From contig NC_079136.1 in the NCBI RefSeq assembly GCF_945859705.1, positions 91,511,120 to 91,575,119 on the forward strand: a stretch of DNA of 64,000 nt. The letters run 5' to 3'. Positions 55,001 through 64,000 of this stretch are shown here, one piece after another (positions within the stretch are counted from its first letter, which is position 1; each line of letters begins with the position of its first letter). The notes beneath the pieces were generated by a model. The model saw only the letters and a list, made by a program, of their open reading frames with translations. It did no database searches and was not told the origin of the DNA. Source of the DNA: Episyrphus balteatus (taxonomy: Eukaryota; Arthropoda; Insecta; Diptera; Syrphidae). A program made the position numbers and the translations under genes.

Positions 55001-56944
55001 AAGTTATAAGATTCCAAACTCAAAAACACAATCTTTCCCATGTAAATCATATGGGAAATAGAAATTTGCGATGCGGCAGTACTTAATATTAATATTAAGG
55101 GCTGTAACTTTTACAGTATTTTTTTTTTGTCATTTCCAACAATATTTTCGATATAACTATGAACGAAAAAAAATTATTTTTTTTTAAACAGTCTAATGTC
55201 TAGTTCATAGTAGGGATTTTTTTTTTATTTCACAATTCGAAAATTGTAATGATATGGGAGGAACTGACTTTCTTTCGATAGGGAGAAAGGGAAGATAATT
55301 AGCCAATAATCCAAAGATTGAAACATTTAAACTTTAAATTTAGATATTAAGAAAAACTTGAGAAATTACATTTAATTGCAAAATTTTTAAGAAAATCGTT
55401 AATCAATTTAATTTGAAAAAATATAAGTATAACTTACCAGTGATATCTAAATGTTGCAAATTTGTGCATTTTGTCAAGACATCACACAAAGCCTGATTGG
55501 TAACACTAATACAAGTTTGTAGTTGCAAGTGCGTCAGTTCTGGACATCTTCGTGTTAGTAAAAGTAGTCCTTTATCAGAAATTCGACAACCATCCGAAAG
55601 CATTACTCTCTCCACATCCGGACACGAACCATTTCTACTTTGACCACATAGCTGTCTGAATATCATTTTGAGAGCTTTGTCTCCGCCTATATGTTCACCT
55701 TTCAAGGTTATTATTTTCCAAAGAACCGGTCGCCATGCAAGATTTTCAAAACGCCTACACACTCTAGCAACATTGCACAATTCACAGCTATCAAGCCAAC
55801 CCAAGATCTTCAATACAGCCTCATCTGGTAGCCGATCAAAGCCAGGGCCTGACCGGCAAGGTCCTTTTTTACTCCATGGTCCTGGTCCCGGTATTGGATG
55901 GCCAGTTGGTGAAGGAGAAACCAAAGTGGCATAACCCTGATCCAAACTCGGAGAGAAGCGACCGAAATTAGACAGGCCCTCAGACAAACTTTTCACTTTT
56001 GACGGGTGGAAGCGTTTGTCAAGCCCGACATTTGATGAATGATTGGAATACGAGGAATCACGTTGTTGATTGACGTTGGTATATGCTGCTGGTGAGCCCT
56101 GTGTTCGATCAAGTAGATAACGATCAGAACCACTAGTCTCACTCGGACTCGATGGTCTATGAAGCAAATGTGATTCTGAAATTGAGTTACAAATTAGAAA
56201 ACAAATTGTAATAATTGTAAATTTTGACATACCATGCAACCGATCACTTCCATTAAATTCGCATAAATTTCTTAAATCGTCCTCCAGGAAGTAGCGTTCA
56301 TTTTGGAAATGATTGGCCTCCGATCCTAAAGGAAGTCCCCGAATGGCACTTTGAATATACAATTGATCCATTTTCTTTTCCAGAAAATATTGCCCGCTTC
56401 CAACAGACGATGCATTTGGTGGCACACTTCGTCTGCCATTTACCTTAACCCCACCATTCCCGCTATTAACTTTAGGCCCATCGCTGGAGTCCTCATTATT
56501 ATCGGCAGCGGGAAGAATATACGCACTCGGTGTCCGCGCTTCCCGATATTGTAGTAAACTCTCGATAGGTGTGTAATTTCTTGGTGGCACTGGCCTATGT
56601 CGGCTTTGTTGATTGACTTGTGGATTTCGTCGCATATCATAAGCTTGCTCCATGGAAGATGAAGAGCTTCGTGATAAATGAAACATCTCAGGTAAATTGT
56701 TCCCACAATGGGGATGATTTTCTCCCCCAACTTGTTGTGATACCGACGAAGATGTGTATATAATGTCATCCGTGTCAATACTAAGATCTGGAGACTTCCT
56801 TGACATTTGATACACTTGCGGATTAAGCGGACTTGAGCTCAATGGATGATGATATTGCTGTTGGGTATCCAAGGCGGTTGTGTTGCGACCTAAAGACGCC
56901 AAGGGACACTCTACAGGCGGCCCCCGGCGTGTTTGGTGTGACAT
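52014..56944 (-). CDS. Fbxl7: F-box and leucine-rich repeat protein 7 (SCF ubiquitin ligase subunit)
   Basis: Four coding exons join in frame: 56944-56233, 56175-55438, 52795-52616 and 52549-52014, giving 721 residues. FBXL7 is the substrate-binding subunit of an SCF E3 ligase; in Drosophila it acts at the cell membrane to restrain Fat-Hippo growth signalling. Residues 1-345 are low-complexity (Ser, Pro, Gln, Asn). The F-box follows at about 350-395 (FDRLPDEAVLKILGWLDSCE). About eleven cysteine-containing leucine-rich repeats then run to the end, for example LQHLDITG, LRYLNARGCEAVSDDS and LRALDIGKCDVSDAGL, closing with the family's conserved CIIEHTNPGFC. The ATG at 56944 is not certain: an acceptor at 56963-56964 precedes six further in-frame codons, so coding may begin in an upstream exon. 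The 57-bp intron at 56176-56232 has no stop and a multiple-of-three length. The large intron (52796-55437) contains foldbacks. Confidence 0.95.
53787..53901. repeat. 115-bp inverted repeat in Fbxl7 intron
   Basis: CACTCTCCATTATATTTAAA plus GTCGCCATT at the left is inverted at the right as AATGGCGACTTTAAATTTAA then TGGAGAGTGA. Confidence 0.78.
53930..54739. mobile_element. 810-bp foldback with repeated AACAGTGAGAC motif, in Fbxl7 intron
   Basis: TAGTAGGGGAAAGGTGCGAA and its inverse form the ends; TA at both borders may be the target duplication. GTGCGAACAGTGAGAC is repeated at the left end, and AACAGTGAGAC or its inverse recurs inside (near 54315, 54500 and 54540). Interior arms are diverged. 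Confidence 0.83.
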
Positions 56945-57684
56945 CGCTGCGTATGGTCTATCCTGAAAGAAAAAAGAAAGAAGAAATGAATAAGGTTAGT
57001 CATCCATTGTGCCACATCCAACTGAAGTAAAAGATAACAAAATGCAAAGTGCATTCATTATGATGACTGCAATATTCAATGAGCGTGTGGGTGGACAGAG
57101 AAATGTGCAAAGATAAGTGGTGCATAGCACACCTACGACCGACATCGCATCACAATATAACCTGGGAATGGGTGTGTGTATGTATAAAATGTTCATACCT
57201 ACAAAAATATAATTTACCGCATTAACCGATCAATTTGTTTTTCATTTCGATTTCCTATCTTATTCTCTTTTAAAGCCTGAAAAAAAAAATGTAAATAAAA
57301 TGACACACAATAAGAGATTCGCTTGGATTCGTCATTAATCATGGATGTATAAAATTGATTAGTTATACGAAAAAAAATATTTATAAATACAAAAATTGGA
57401 CACAAAAGTTATTAAGCATATTAAAAATATCAGATCATTTCTTGTACGAGTCAACGAAATGGTATCCAATAAATATTAAGGTTAAATAGTTTCTCATGAA
57501 AACAAAAAAACAAACAAAATTTTGTGGTATTTTGTTTTTGCAACTTTGCTAATTTTTGCCTGCGATGCGATGTAGTTAAAAAAATTGAATTTCAAATACC
57601 TATGAAACATAAAATAACAATGAAAGACAATGCGCAAAAAATGGAAAGTGTCTCGACTGCAATTTCCCTTCCATAAACCTTTAA

Positions 57685-57745
57685 AGACACCTCTGTTACT
57701 TCTGTAAAGCTTTATAGAAGCAAAAGTGTAAATTGGTGTTTGTCT
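57685..57745. repeat. Palindromic repeat (TATAAAGCTTTACAG family), copy 5
   Basis: ACTTCTGTAAAGCTTTATAG and AAGCAAAAGTGTAAATTGG match the family in reverse orientation; one side is short. Confidence 0.6.
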
Positions 57746-58334
57746 GTCACCCTGTTTCTATTAGGAGTCACAGGTTAAGTGGATGGTCGATTGGGTTTAT
57801 TTTCGAGACTTTCCAGAGACAGACTTTTGAATCAATTGATGTATAAGTACAATTGTACATATTTTTGTATGTATTTCTGAAATAGTTGCAAATAGTAGAG
57901 TAAAAATGGCGGTATTTTTCATTTCTTCCCTTTTGAAACGGATATCTTGAATAAAAAGGCTGTGTATTTTATGTATTTTCTGTGTTCAAAGAAATGTTAT
58001 TTTAACCATTGAATATTGACCCTCAGTATTCCTCAACGTTCTTAAGATAAATTTACACAAAAACTTGAGTTTTTACAATTTTAGGAATTAATTATATCAA
58101 TTATATTTCTATTTCGTTCTCATGATTTCACATTTTGATCATTTTATGATATTTATTTCTTGAATTTATTATTTTTTTTTTGGTACCTGGAACCTTCTTC
58201 CATTTGATATAATATAGAAGCTAAGCCTAAAAACCATAACTTGACTACTCTAAAATCAAGATATAAAAAGTATGAAACAGGAAAATTATCTCATCTGAAA
58301 TTGTTCATTACATATAACCGCATAGTCACATACG

Positions 58335-58957
58335 GGTTGTAAAAAATATTTTTTTGAAATGCATTTGTTTCCCATTACAAATTAAAAAAATACTTATTGC
58401 AAATACATAAATGTTATTGCAACAAAAAAAATATTATTGCAATTCAAAAATATTTGCATTGAAAATAAAATTTTTATTGCAAATAAAAATATTTTGCATT
58501 AAAAAAAAGTTTAGTTGTGAATAAAAAATTTTCTGTACCTATTTAAATAAAAAAAATAATTCAATGCAAAATGTGTGCATAAAAAAAATATCTGATGCAA
58601 ACATTTTGTATTGAATTTTTTTTCAATGCAGAAAATGTTTTATTTGCAATAATTTTTTTTTCTAGCGCAAAATATTTTTATTTGCAATAAAAATTTTATT
58701 TTCAATGCAAATATATCTCAGTCGCAAATACAATTTTTTTTAAATGCAATGTGTTTTTATTTGCAATAAATATTTTATTTTAAATGCATATTTTGTTCAG
58801 TTACAATAAAAAAATTTTTTAATGCAAATTTTTTTCAGTTGCAATACCCAAATACTTTTTTTTCAATGCAAATTTTTTTCAGTTGCAATGAATACCTATA
58901 TTTTTTTTTTTTTAATTTCAAATGCATTTTTTTTTTCAATTGATATTTTTACAACTC
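58335..58957. repeat. Foldback with TTGCAATAAAAAT-type tandem words
   Basis: GTTGTAAAAAATATTTTTTT at the left and ATATTTTTACAAC at the right are inverted. Between them ATTGCAAATAAAAAT and ATTTTCAATGCAAATA alternate many times. It is low-complexity, and some of the structure may come from simple slippage. Confidence 0.6.
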
Positions 58958-59133
58958 TGGTCACATGCCAAAATGTATTATTTAGTTAGAGCTTAGAGGA
59001 CATCACATAACAATTTCAGATAACAATATTTTCTTGTTAGAGCGTAGTTTTTTAAAGCGTTACTTTAGAGTTGTCCGTTTGTGAATTAGAACTTAATTTT
59101 TTTAATTCATTTTTGAGTTGTTATTTAATAATA

Positions 59134-60355
59134 ACACGGTGTTACAAAAATGAGGTTTCAAAATATACGAGGGCGGAGACCTATCAGGTTTTGTAGAGCT
59201 AGTCGCACTGATTACGAAACGGTATTTGAAAATCCCCTAACACCCCCAAAATCTGGAGTTACGGGCAAAAAACGGTTTTTTGGACCTTCACCCATTGAAA
59301 AAATTCTAGCTTCGACAATTTTTTACCCATAAAAACAAATAAAAACAAAAAATATTTTGAAAAAAGAAAAATCTGATAAAATAATTTTTCAATTTTCTCA
59401 AAAATTAAAAGACATAGAAACATATAGTTGTCACTGTTCTTCAAGGAATCAATTGAGGCAGTTTTCTGTGTGAGTAATTTTTTTACTAAAATTCACAGTC
59501 TGGACAAAAATAGTAAAAAATGAGTTTTAAAAAATTTTTTTTCGCCTGTTTTTAACTTTGAAATCGATTATTTCAAAAACTATTGGTTATATTATATTGA
59601 TTTAAAAATTAGAATCAAATTTCCTTTCGGAAATGGTATCATTTATTACTGTTAGTGTTCCCGTTGTTTTTTAATATTTTTTTTTTTATCTTGATAATTT
59701 TTTTTTAGAAAAATGCCCCTCCCACCTAAACGGGGGGAGATAGACCCCCCTCTCAAAGAAAAAAATGTTTGTATTGAGCTCCTCTACAAAAACTCGTTAT
59801 CAAATCTTGGCGCCCAAGTTATCCTACTACGTGCCGAAACAACATTTTTGTTATATACATAAAAGTTCGAATTTCTGTATCTGGGTTGAAATTGAAAAAA
59901 TTTTTTTTCTAAGTCAATTTTGAAGTGATTTTCATAAAAGATACCTCGATTGATTGAGAAATAGATATAGTTTTAGAATATATTTTTTAAATAGCATGTT
60001 GTTTTGAAAACATATACTTTAAATTGATGCCGAAGTTGGGCAAATGACGAAAAAAAATGGAATTTTTGAACTTTGACAGCTTATAAATTCTAAGTGGTTT
60101 AACCGAGTTACATGTTTTATACATTGTTGAAAAGGTATAAAAAAGAAAGAAACTGTAAAAAAATCGAAAATGGGTAAAAAATTGTCGAAGCTAGAATTTT
60201 TTCAATGGGTGAAGGTCCAAAAATCCGTTTTTTGCCCGTAACTCCAGAATTTGGGGGTGTTAGGGGATTTTCAAATACCGTTTCGCATCAGTGCGACTAG
60301 CTCTACAAAACCTGATAGGTCACCGCCCGCGTATATTTTGAGTGTTACACCGTGT
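59134..60355. mobile_element. 1.2 kb foldback element (ACACGGTGTTAC)
   Basis: ACACGGTGTTAC at the left and GTGTTACACCGTGT at the right border arms of at least 190 bases. Matching words include AGACCTATCAGGTTTTGTAG, TTACGGGCAAAAAACGG and ACAATTTTTTACCCAT with their inverses. The centre holds unrelated AT-rich DNA of about 800 bases. Confidence 0.87.
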
Positions 60356-61379
60356 AATGTATTTCTTCTGTACATTGAAGTAATTATTTCATAATGTGGC
60401 GTCACATAGCATATAACCAGCGGAGAAGCAAGACCCTCCCTACGATACCTCATTTGTCAAATTACGATAAGTAGTTTAGAAGCTATGATGGAACATATAG
60501 CGGCTAGCAGGTTTTCTTCCTACGAAGATATTCAAAATGTAGCCTTATGTAAGATTGAAGTGATTTTTTTGTAAAACTATGTTTGTATGTATAAATTTAT
60601 AGTTGATTCACCTTATAAAATAATCAAATTAAGAAAACGATCCTAAACACACATTTAACATTCGTTTATTAAACACTTAGATTTGGACACCCAAGTGAGA
60701 AAAAGGTGGCTTATGTAAATTAAATTCTTCAAAAATGTTTTTTTTTTTTATTTTAAAATCAAAAATTGTTAAAACTTGAATTTAATACCAAATCAATAAG
60801 CGAATTATTTCTACTCCTTAAACTCTTTGTCAGGTACTCTATATGCTTGAAATAAAAAAAAAAAAAAACTTAAACTGCATCATGTTCCCCGACATATCTT
60901 GAAGGGAATCAGTCTGAAAGATAAAAATGGAATTGAATTTCATAAAATCTGAAAAGGTGTGTTATGCTTATGCTGTGCTGGTTGTCTAAACCGTAGAAAA
61001 ATATACACCAGAGCTATTATGTGCAAGTTTAGGGAATCACTTCACAAACCAAAACAACCCATAAATAACCCCCACTTAAAAGATAAAGATAAATTTTATT
61101 CTAATTTTTTTTATTCTATTACCTTAATTCTGATATATTTTTTTATGTTTTAAGCTTTTAAAGATACTTTTGATGGTGTTGGAAAATATGTTGTTTTTAT
61201 TTGTGTGTGGGTAAGAGGTATCTAGAACTGAAACTATAGACAATCCATTCCTTTTGAGATTTATGAGTAATATTCGGAACAATTTCGATGAATAGATTAT
61301 GCTAATCGAGACATTCCGAAAAAGGGTTATTTTACAAATTCGATATATTTGAAAACAGATAAACATTTATCAACAATGT

Positions 61380-61640
61380 CAAGCAGCCAGCCAGCAGCGT
61401 GCAGCTTGAAGTGAAAATCGACGAGCTGTGTGTCGTGCGTGACGTGACTGCATGTGGTTGAGTTTTTAGGGTTTTCAATTTTGAGTGTAAAAGAATGAAA
61501 TTAATTCGACGCGGGTCTTGGTCTTACACCTTTCTTCGCTGCTGCTGAGTGGGAGAGAATTGTAATTTGTCAAGCAATTTATTCAATTTGTTGTGTGGAC
61601 TCATTTATTTAATGCGGATTTAAGTGTCCAACATCAACCT
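61380..61640 (-). promoter_or_regulatory. Compositionally distinct block, possible Fbxl7 promoter or first exon
   Basis: This stretch is less AT-rich than its surroundings and has CAGCCAGCCAGCAGCGTGCA, CTGTGTGTCGTGCGTGACGT and GACGCGGGTCTTGG, with CG dinucleotides that are rare nearby. Such blocks often mark a 5' untranslated exon or promoter in fly genomes. I saw no long reading frame and no decisive splice donor, so this is inference from composition and from the missing Fbxl7 first exon. Confidence 0.3.
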
Positions 61641-62982
61641 GGAGTATTCATAAATTTTTTCGATTTTAAAAGCTGACAAAACAACATTAAATAGCGGTTT
61701 ATTTTTTAATTTATGAATTTGAATAGGTATTTTAGGGTTTGCTATGGACTGGAAAGTTTCTTTTTTTTATGCTAAATGGGGTACAAATTTTTGAATCTTT
61801 GTTTTAAGATGCTTTGAGCTACAAAAGAGACTTTTTTAAATTTGCTGCTGATTTGTTAAGACATTGTTGGACGAAATTAAAATCATCATTTTCTATTTCA
61901 TCGTTTTTGTTTGTAGGAAATCTCTATTGCAAAGGATTTTTTTGTTTGATTACTAATGTGAACAAAACTTATGTATTTTGTTGAGCGAAATAGCTAAACG
62001 TTTGTATCAAATGTGCCTATTAGGTATTTTCCTTAAATACAAACAACAAAAGGTCCCTAAGAAGGCTGTTTAAGTTCTTTCTTCTTATGATATCGACCTA
62101 TAGAATAGTATTTATTTCAGGCTACCAAGCGCCATTGCTTTGAGAATAACATAATTGCCCGACTATTAAGCCCATTTACCTATATATATCCACATCCTTT
62201 CCAATCATCCAAGAAATGCACTTCTATAGTATGAGGCGTCTTAAAAAAAAAACCTGTCGTGGATATTATACGACACAAAGTACACATTATTTCGCTTGAT
62301 TGATGGATATAGTTATATATATAGTTCGACATAGAAAAGTGCTAAGACTTGTATATCCATACATACATCTCTGTATCTATACAAATCGACACACAAACCC
62401 TTGAAGCTATAAGTTCAGATTTTGCAAAGGAAACAATTTATGTGTAAGTAAAGATTCTCAGTTTTACAGTCCATCTTTTTGTTTTTATCTGATCATTGCT
62501 AACAACGAGCGCGTAACCACATCTTACTCTGATTTTTCCGGTAGCCATAACAAAAAAACAACAAAAGTTTTATGTAGTTGCGTTTAGGCCCTAATTAATT
62601 ACCATGATCTTGGGTCTTTTATATTAAATGCACGTACATAATCATTGTGGGTTAATAGTTCAGAAATACACAACTCAAGTTTAATACAAAACAAGTAAAC
62701 AGTTCTTTTAAACTTAACCTATGTTAAGATGCATTTCGATATTTAGATGCATAAGTGATAATAGGTTATAAATAGGTTAAATGTTAATTTTTTCAATCTT
62801 GTAACCTACAATTTTTACAGATATTGCAAGTTTCAGTAGTTAAATAATTTGAAAAGGGTGATAACTGATAATACCATTTGTGTGTCATTGTAATTTTTCA
62901 ATCTATTTGGAACTAAATAATGTTCCCAAATTTGACATTGAAATGGTTCACTTCATTACTATTTTCTTTTAAAATTTTCTTT
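61641..62982. other. AT-rich stretch, nothing recognised
   Basis: I see no gene, RNA or clear inverted repeat. It contains short TATATA and ACATACAT runs only. Confidence 0.5.
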
Positions 62983-63345
62983 CATTTTATTTTATTTTAT
63001 TTTATTTTATCTTATTTTATTTTATTTTATTTTATTTTATTTTATTTTATTTTATTTTATTTTATTTTATTTTATTTTATTTTATTTTATTTTATTTTAT
63101 TTTATTTTATTTTATTTTATTTTATTTTATTTTATTTTATTTTATTTATTTTATTTTATTTTATTTTATTTTATTTTATTTTATCTTATCTTATTTTATT
63201 TTATTTTATTTTATTTTATTTTATTTTATTTTATTTTATTTTATTTTATTTTATTTTATTTTATTTTATTTTATTTTATTTTATTTTATTGTATTTTATT
63301 TTATTTTATTTTATTTTATTTTATTTTATTTTATTTTATTTTATT
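62983..63345. repeat. (TTTTA)n microsatellite, about 360 bp
   Basis: About 72 TTTTA units run almost without interruption; a few carry C (CTTAT), one unit has lost a base near 63144 and one has G. A 150-codon open frame across it is a consequence of the repeat and is not a gene. Confidence 0.97.
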
Positions 63346-64000
63346 TTGTTTTTATTTAATTTAAATTGGTGACATTTTTTCGGATATAATATTAATTTTT
63401 AAACGAATAAATGAAACTTCCATGGCATATTCAGCCCAAAAAATCATATTGCATGCATTAAATTATTCAATAGGTACCAGATAGTTTCCGTCTAAAGTAT
63501 CCAGGGAAAGAAAAACTACTTTCAGTTGGTTAAAAATCTATACAAACAAAATATCTGCTCAATGAGTTTGTTTAGCCATAAAAGCTGGTTTTTTGAGATA
63601 GAAACAATCCGGGTAGAAAAAAAAAAGTTGTAAATAGTTTTTCCAATAGCTGTTTTTCCACATTTCTATGAGTATATATTTAAAGTAGCAAAACACAAAA
63701 ACTGCCTCCACATTATTTCATATTGTAGCCAGGGTCGCATTTAGACATGCGAAAGAACAGGCGCAAAACATTATTGCCAAAAAGTTTAAATTAATGAAAT
63801 TCTTTTTAATAAAAAATAAGAAGTAGAATAAATAAAATGAAATCAATTGATTTGAATAATTTGAAAGAGAGAAACGCGGTGAAGGAAAATACGTCAATTT
63901 GTATTTTTACACCTTAGACTTCAAAGAACAGTAAAATGCAAAGAAATTCCTTTCTTGAATTTTCATCTAATTTAACTGTATTATTATTTTTACCTAATAT
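63346..64000. other. AT-rich end of window, nothing recognised
   Basis: No reading frame, RNA or repeat boundary was identified. It may belong to the Fbxl7 upstream region or to the next locus. Confidence 0.5.

Larger units (their letters stand above)
56945..61379. other. Upstream region or 5' intron of Fbxl7
   Basis: A CTTTCAG acceptor directly precedes position 56962 on the minus strand, so at least one upstream Fbxl7 exon must lie to the right. I could not identify it with confidence. The stretch holds the foldbacks at 58335-58957 and 59134-60355, a small palindrome at 57685-57745 and otherwise AT-rich sequence. No other gene was seen. Confidence 0.6.

Noticed and set aside
62920..63372. 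150-codon hydrophobic open frame
   Set aside because: It is a translation of the TTTTA microsatellite.
1..64000. CRISPR arrays, bacterial operons, phage genes or integrated viral genes
   Set aside because: Direct repeats found are satellites or transposon parts without spacer structure, genes are spliced and eukaryotic, and no viral replication or capsid motif was seen.

Overview
This is a window of animal nuclear DNA, almost certainly from a fly (Diptera). It is AT-rich. The genes have short GT-AG introns. A U6 snRNA reads the same as the Drosophila one as I know it. The proteins have clear fly counterparts, and one belongs to the ZAD zinc-finger class that is expanded in insects. I cannot place it to species or family. 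No bacterial, viral or plasmid gene was found.

Layout, left to right. (1) 1-7024, minus: the 5' part of an unrecognised nuclear-looking gene whose 6.5 kb first intron is filled by transposons, including a hAT-like element with a 125-bp satellite inside it. (2) 7025-11339: intergenic, made of duplicated repeats and nested foldback elements. (3) 11340-13544, plus: Nuf2, a kinetochore protein, in seven exons. (4) 13545-17753: intergenic, with a 1.35 kb foldback and a nested pair of small elements ending about 90 bp before the next gene. (5) 17754-22967, plus: DDX55/Spb4-type DEAD-box helicase in three exons; its second intron holds a 1.5 kb foldback and a pogo-like fossil. (6) 22968-27006: a piggyBac-like small element, a complete U6 snRNA gene (minus) and a 1.6 kb foldback. 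(7) 27007-36972, minus: a ZAD-C2H2 zinc-finger gene whose 8.6 kb intron carries a piggyBac-like element, itself holding a dead LINE and a hAT-like small element. (8) 36973-41167: foldback elements. (9) 41168-43947, plus: Mcm2. (10) 46706-47154, minus: Pam16/black pearl. (11) 47155-50114: foldbacks and a tRNA-like relic. (12) 50115-51490, plus: a possible small two-exon gene. (13) 52014-56944, minus: Fbxl7, followed by about 7 kb that is probably its 5' intron or upstream region, ending with a 360-bp TTTTA microsatellite.

The host genes are unrelated housekeeping or regulatory genes (chromosome segregation, ribosome biogenesis, replication licensing, mitochondrial import, ubiquitin ligase, transcription) and do not form a pathway. 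The unifying feature is the density of long inverted-repeat elements: I count more than twenty, several over 900 bp, many inside introns of the same genes. These would be transcribed as long hairpins. Several elements show target-site duplications of 8 or 9 bases, or TTAA or TA flanks, so they can be assigned provisionally to hAT-, MULE-, piggyBac- and Tc1/mariner-type families.

I did not find a clearly new biological system. The best candidates for a second look are the hairpin-rich introns, the satellite inside the hAT-like element, the recurrent 80-bp palindromic family and the small two-exon gene whose intron is mostly one foldback.
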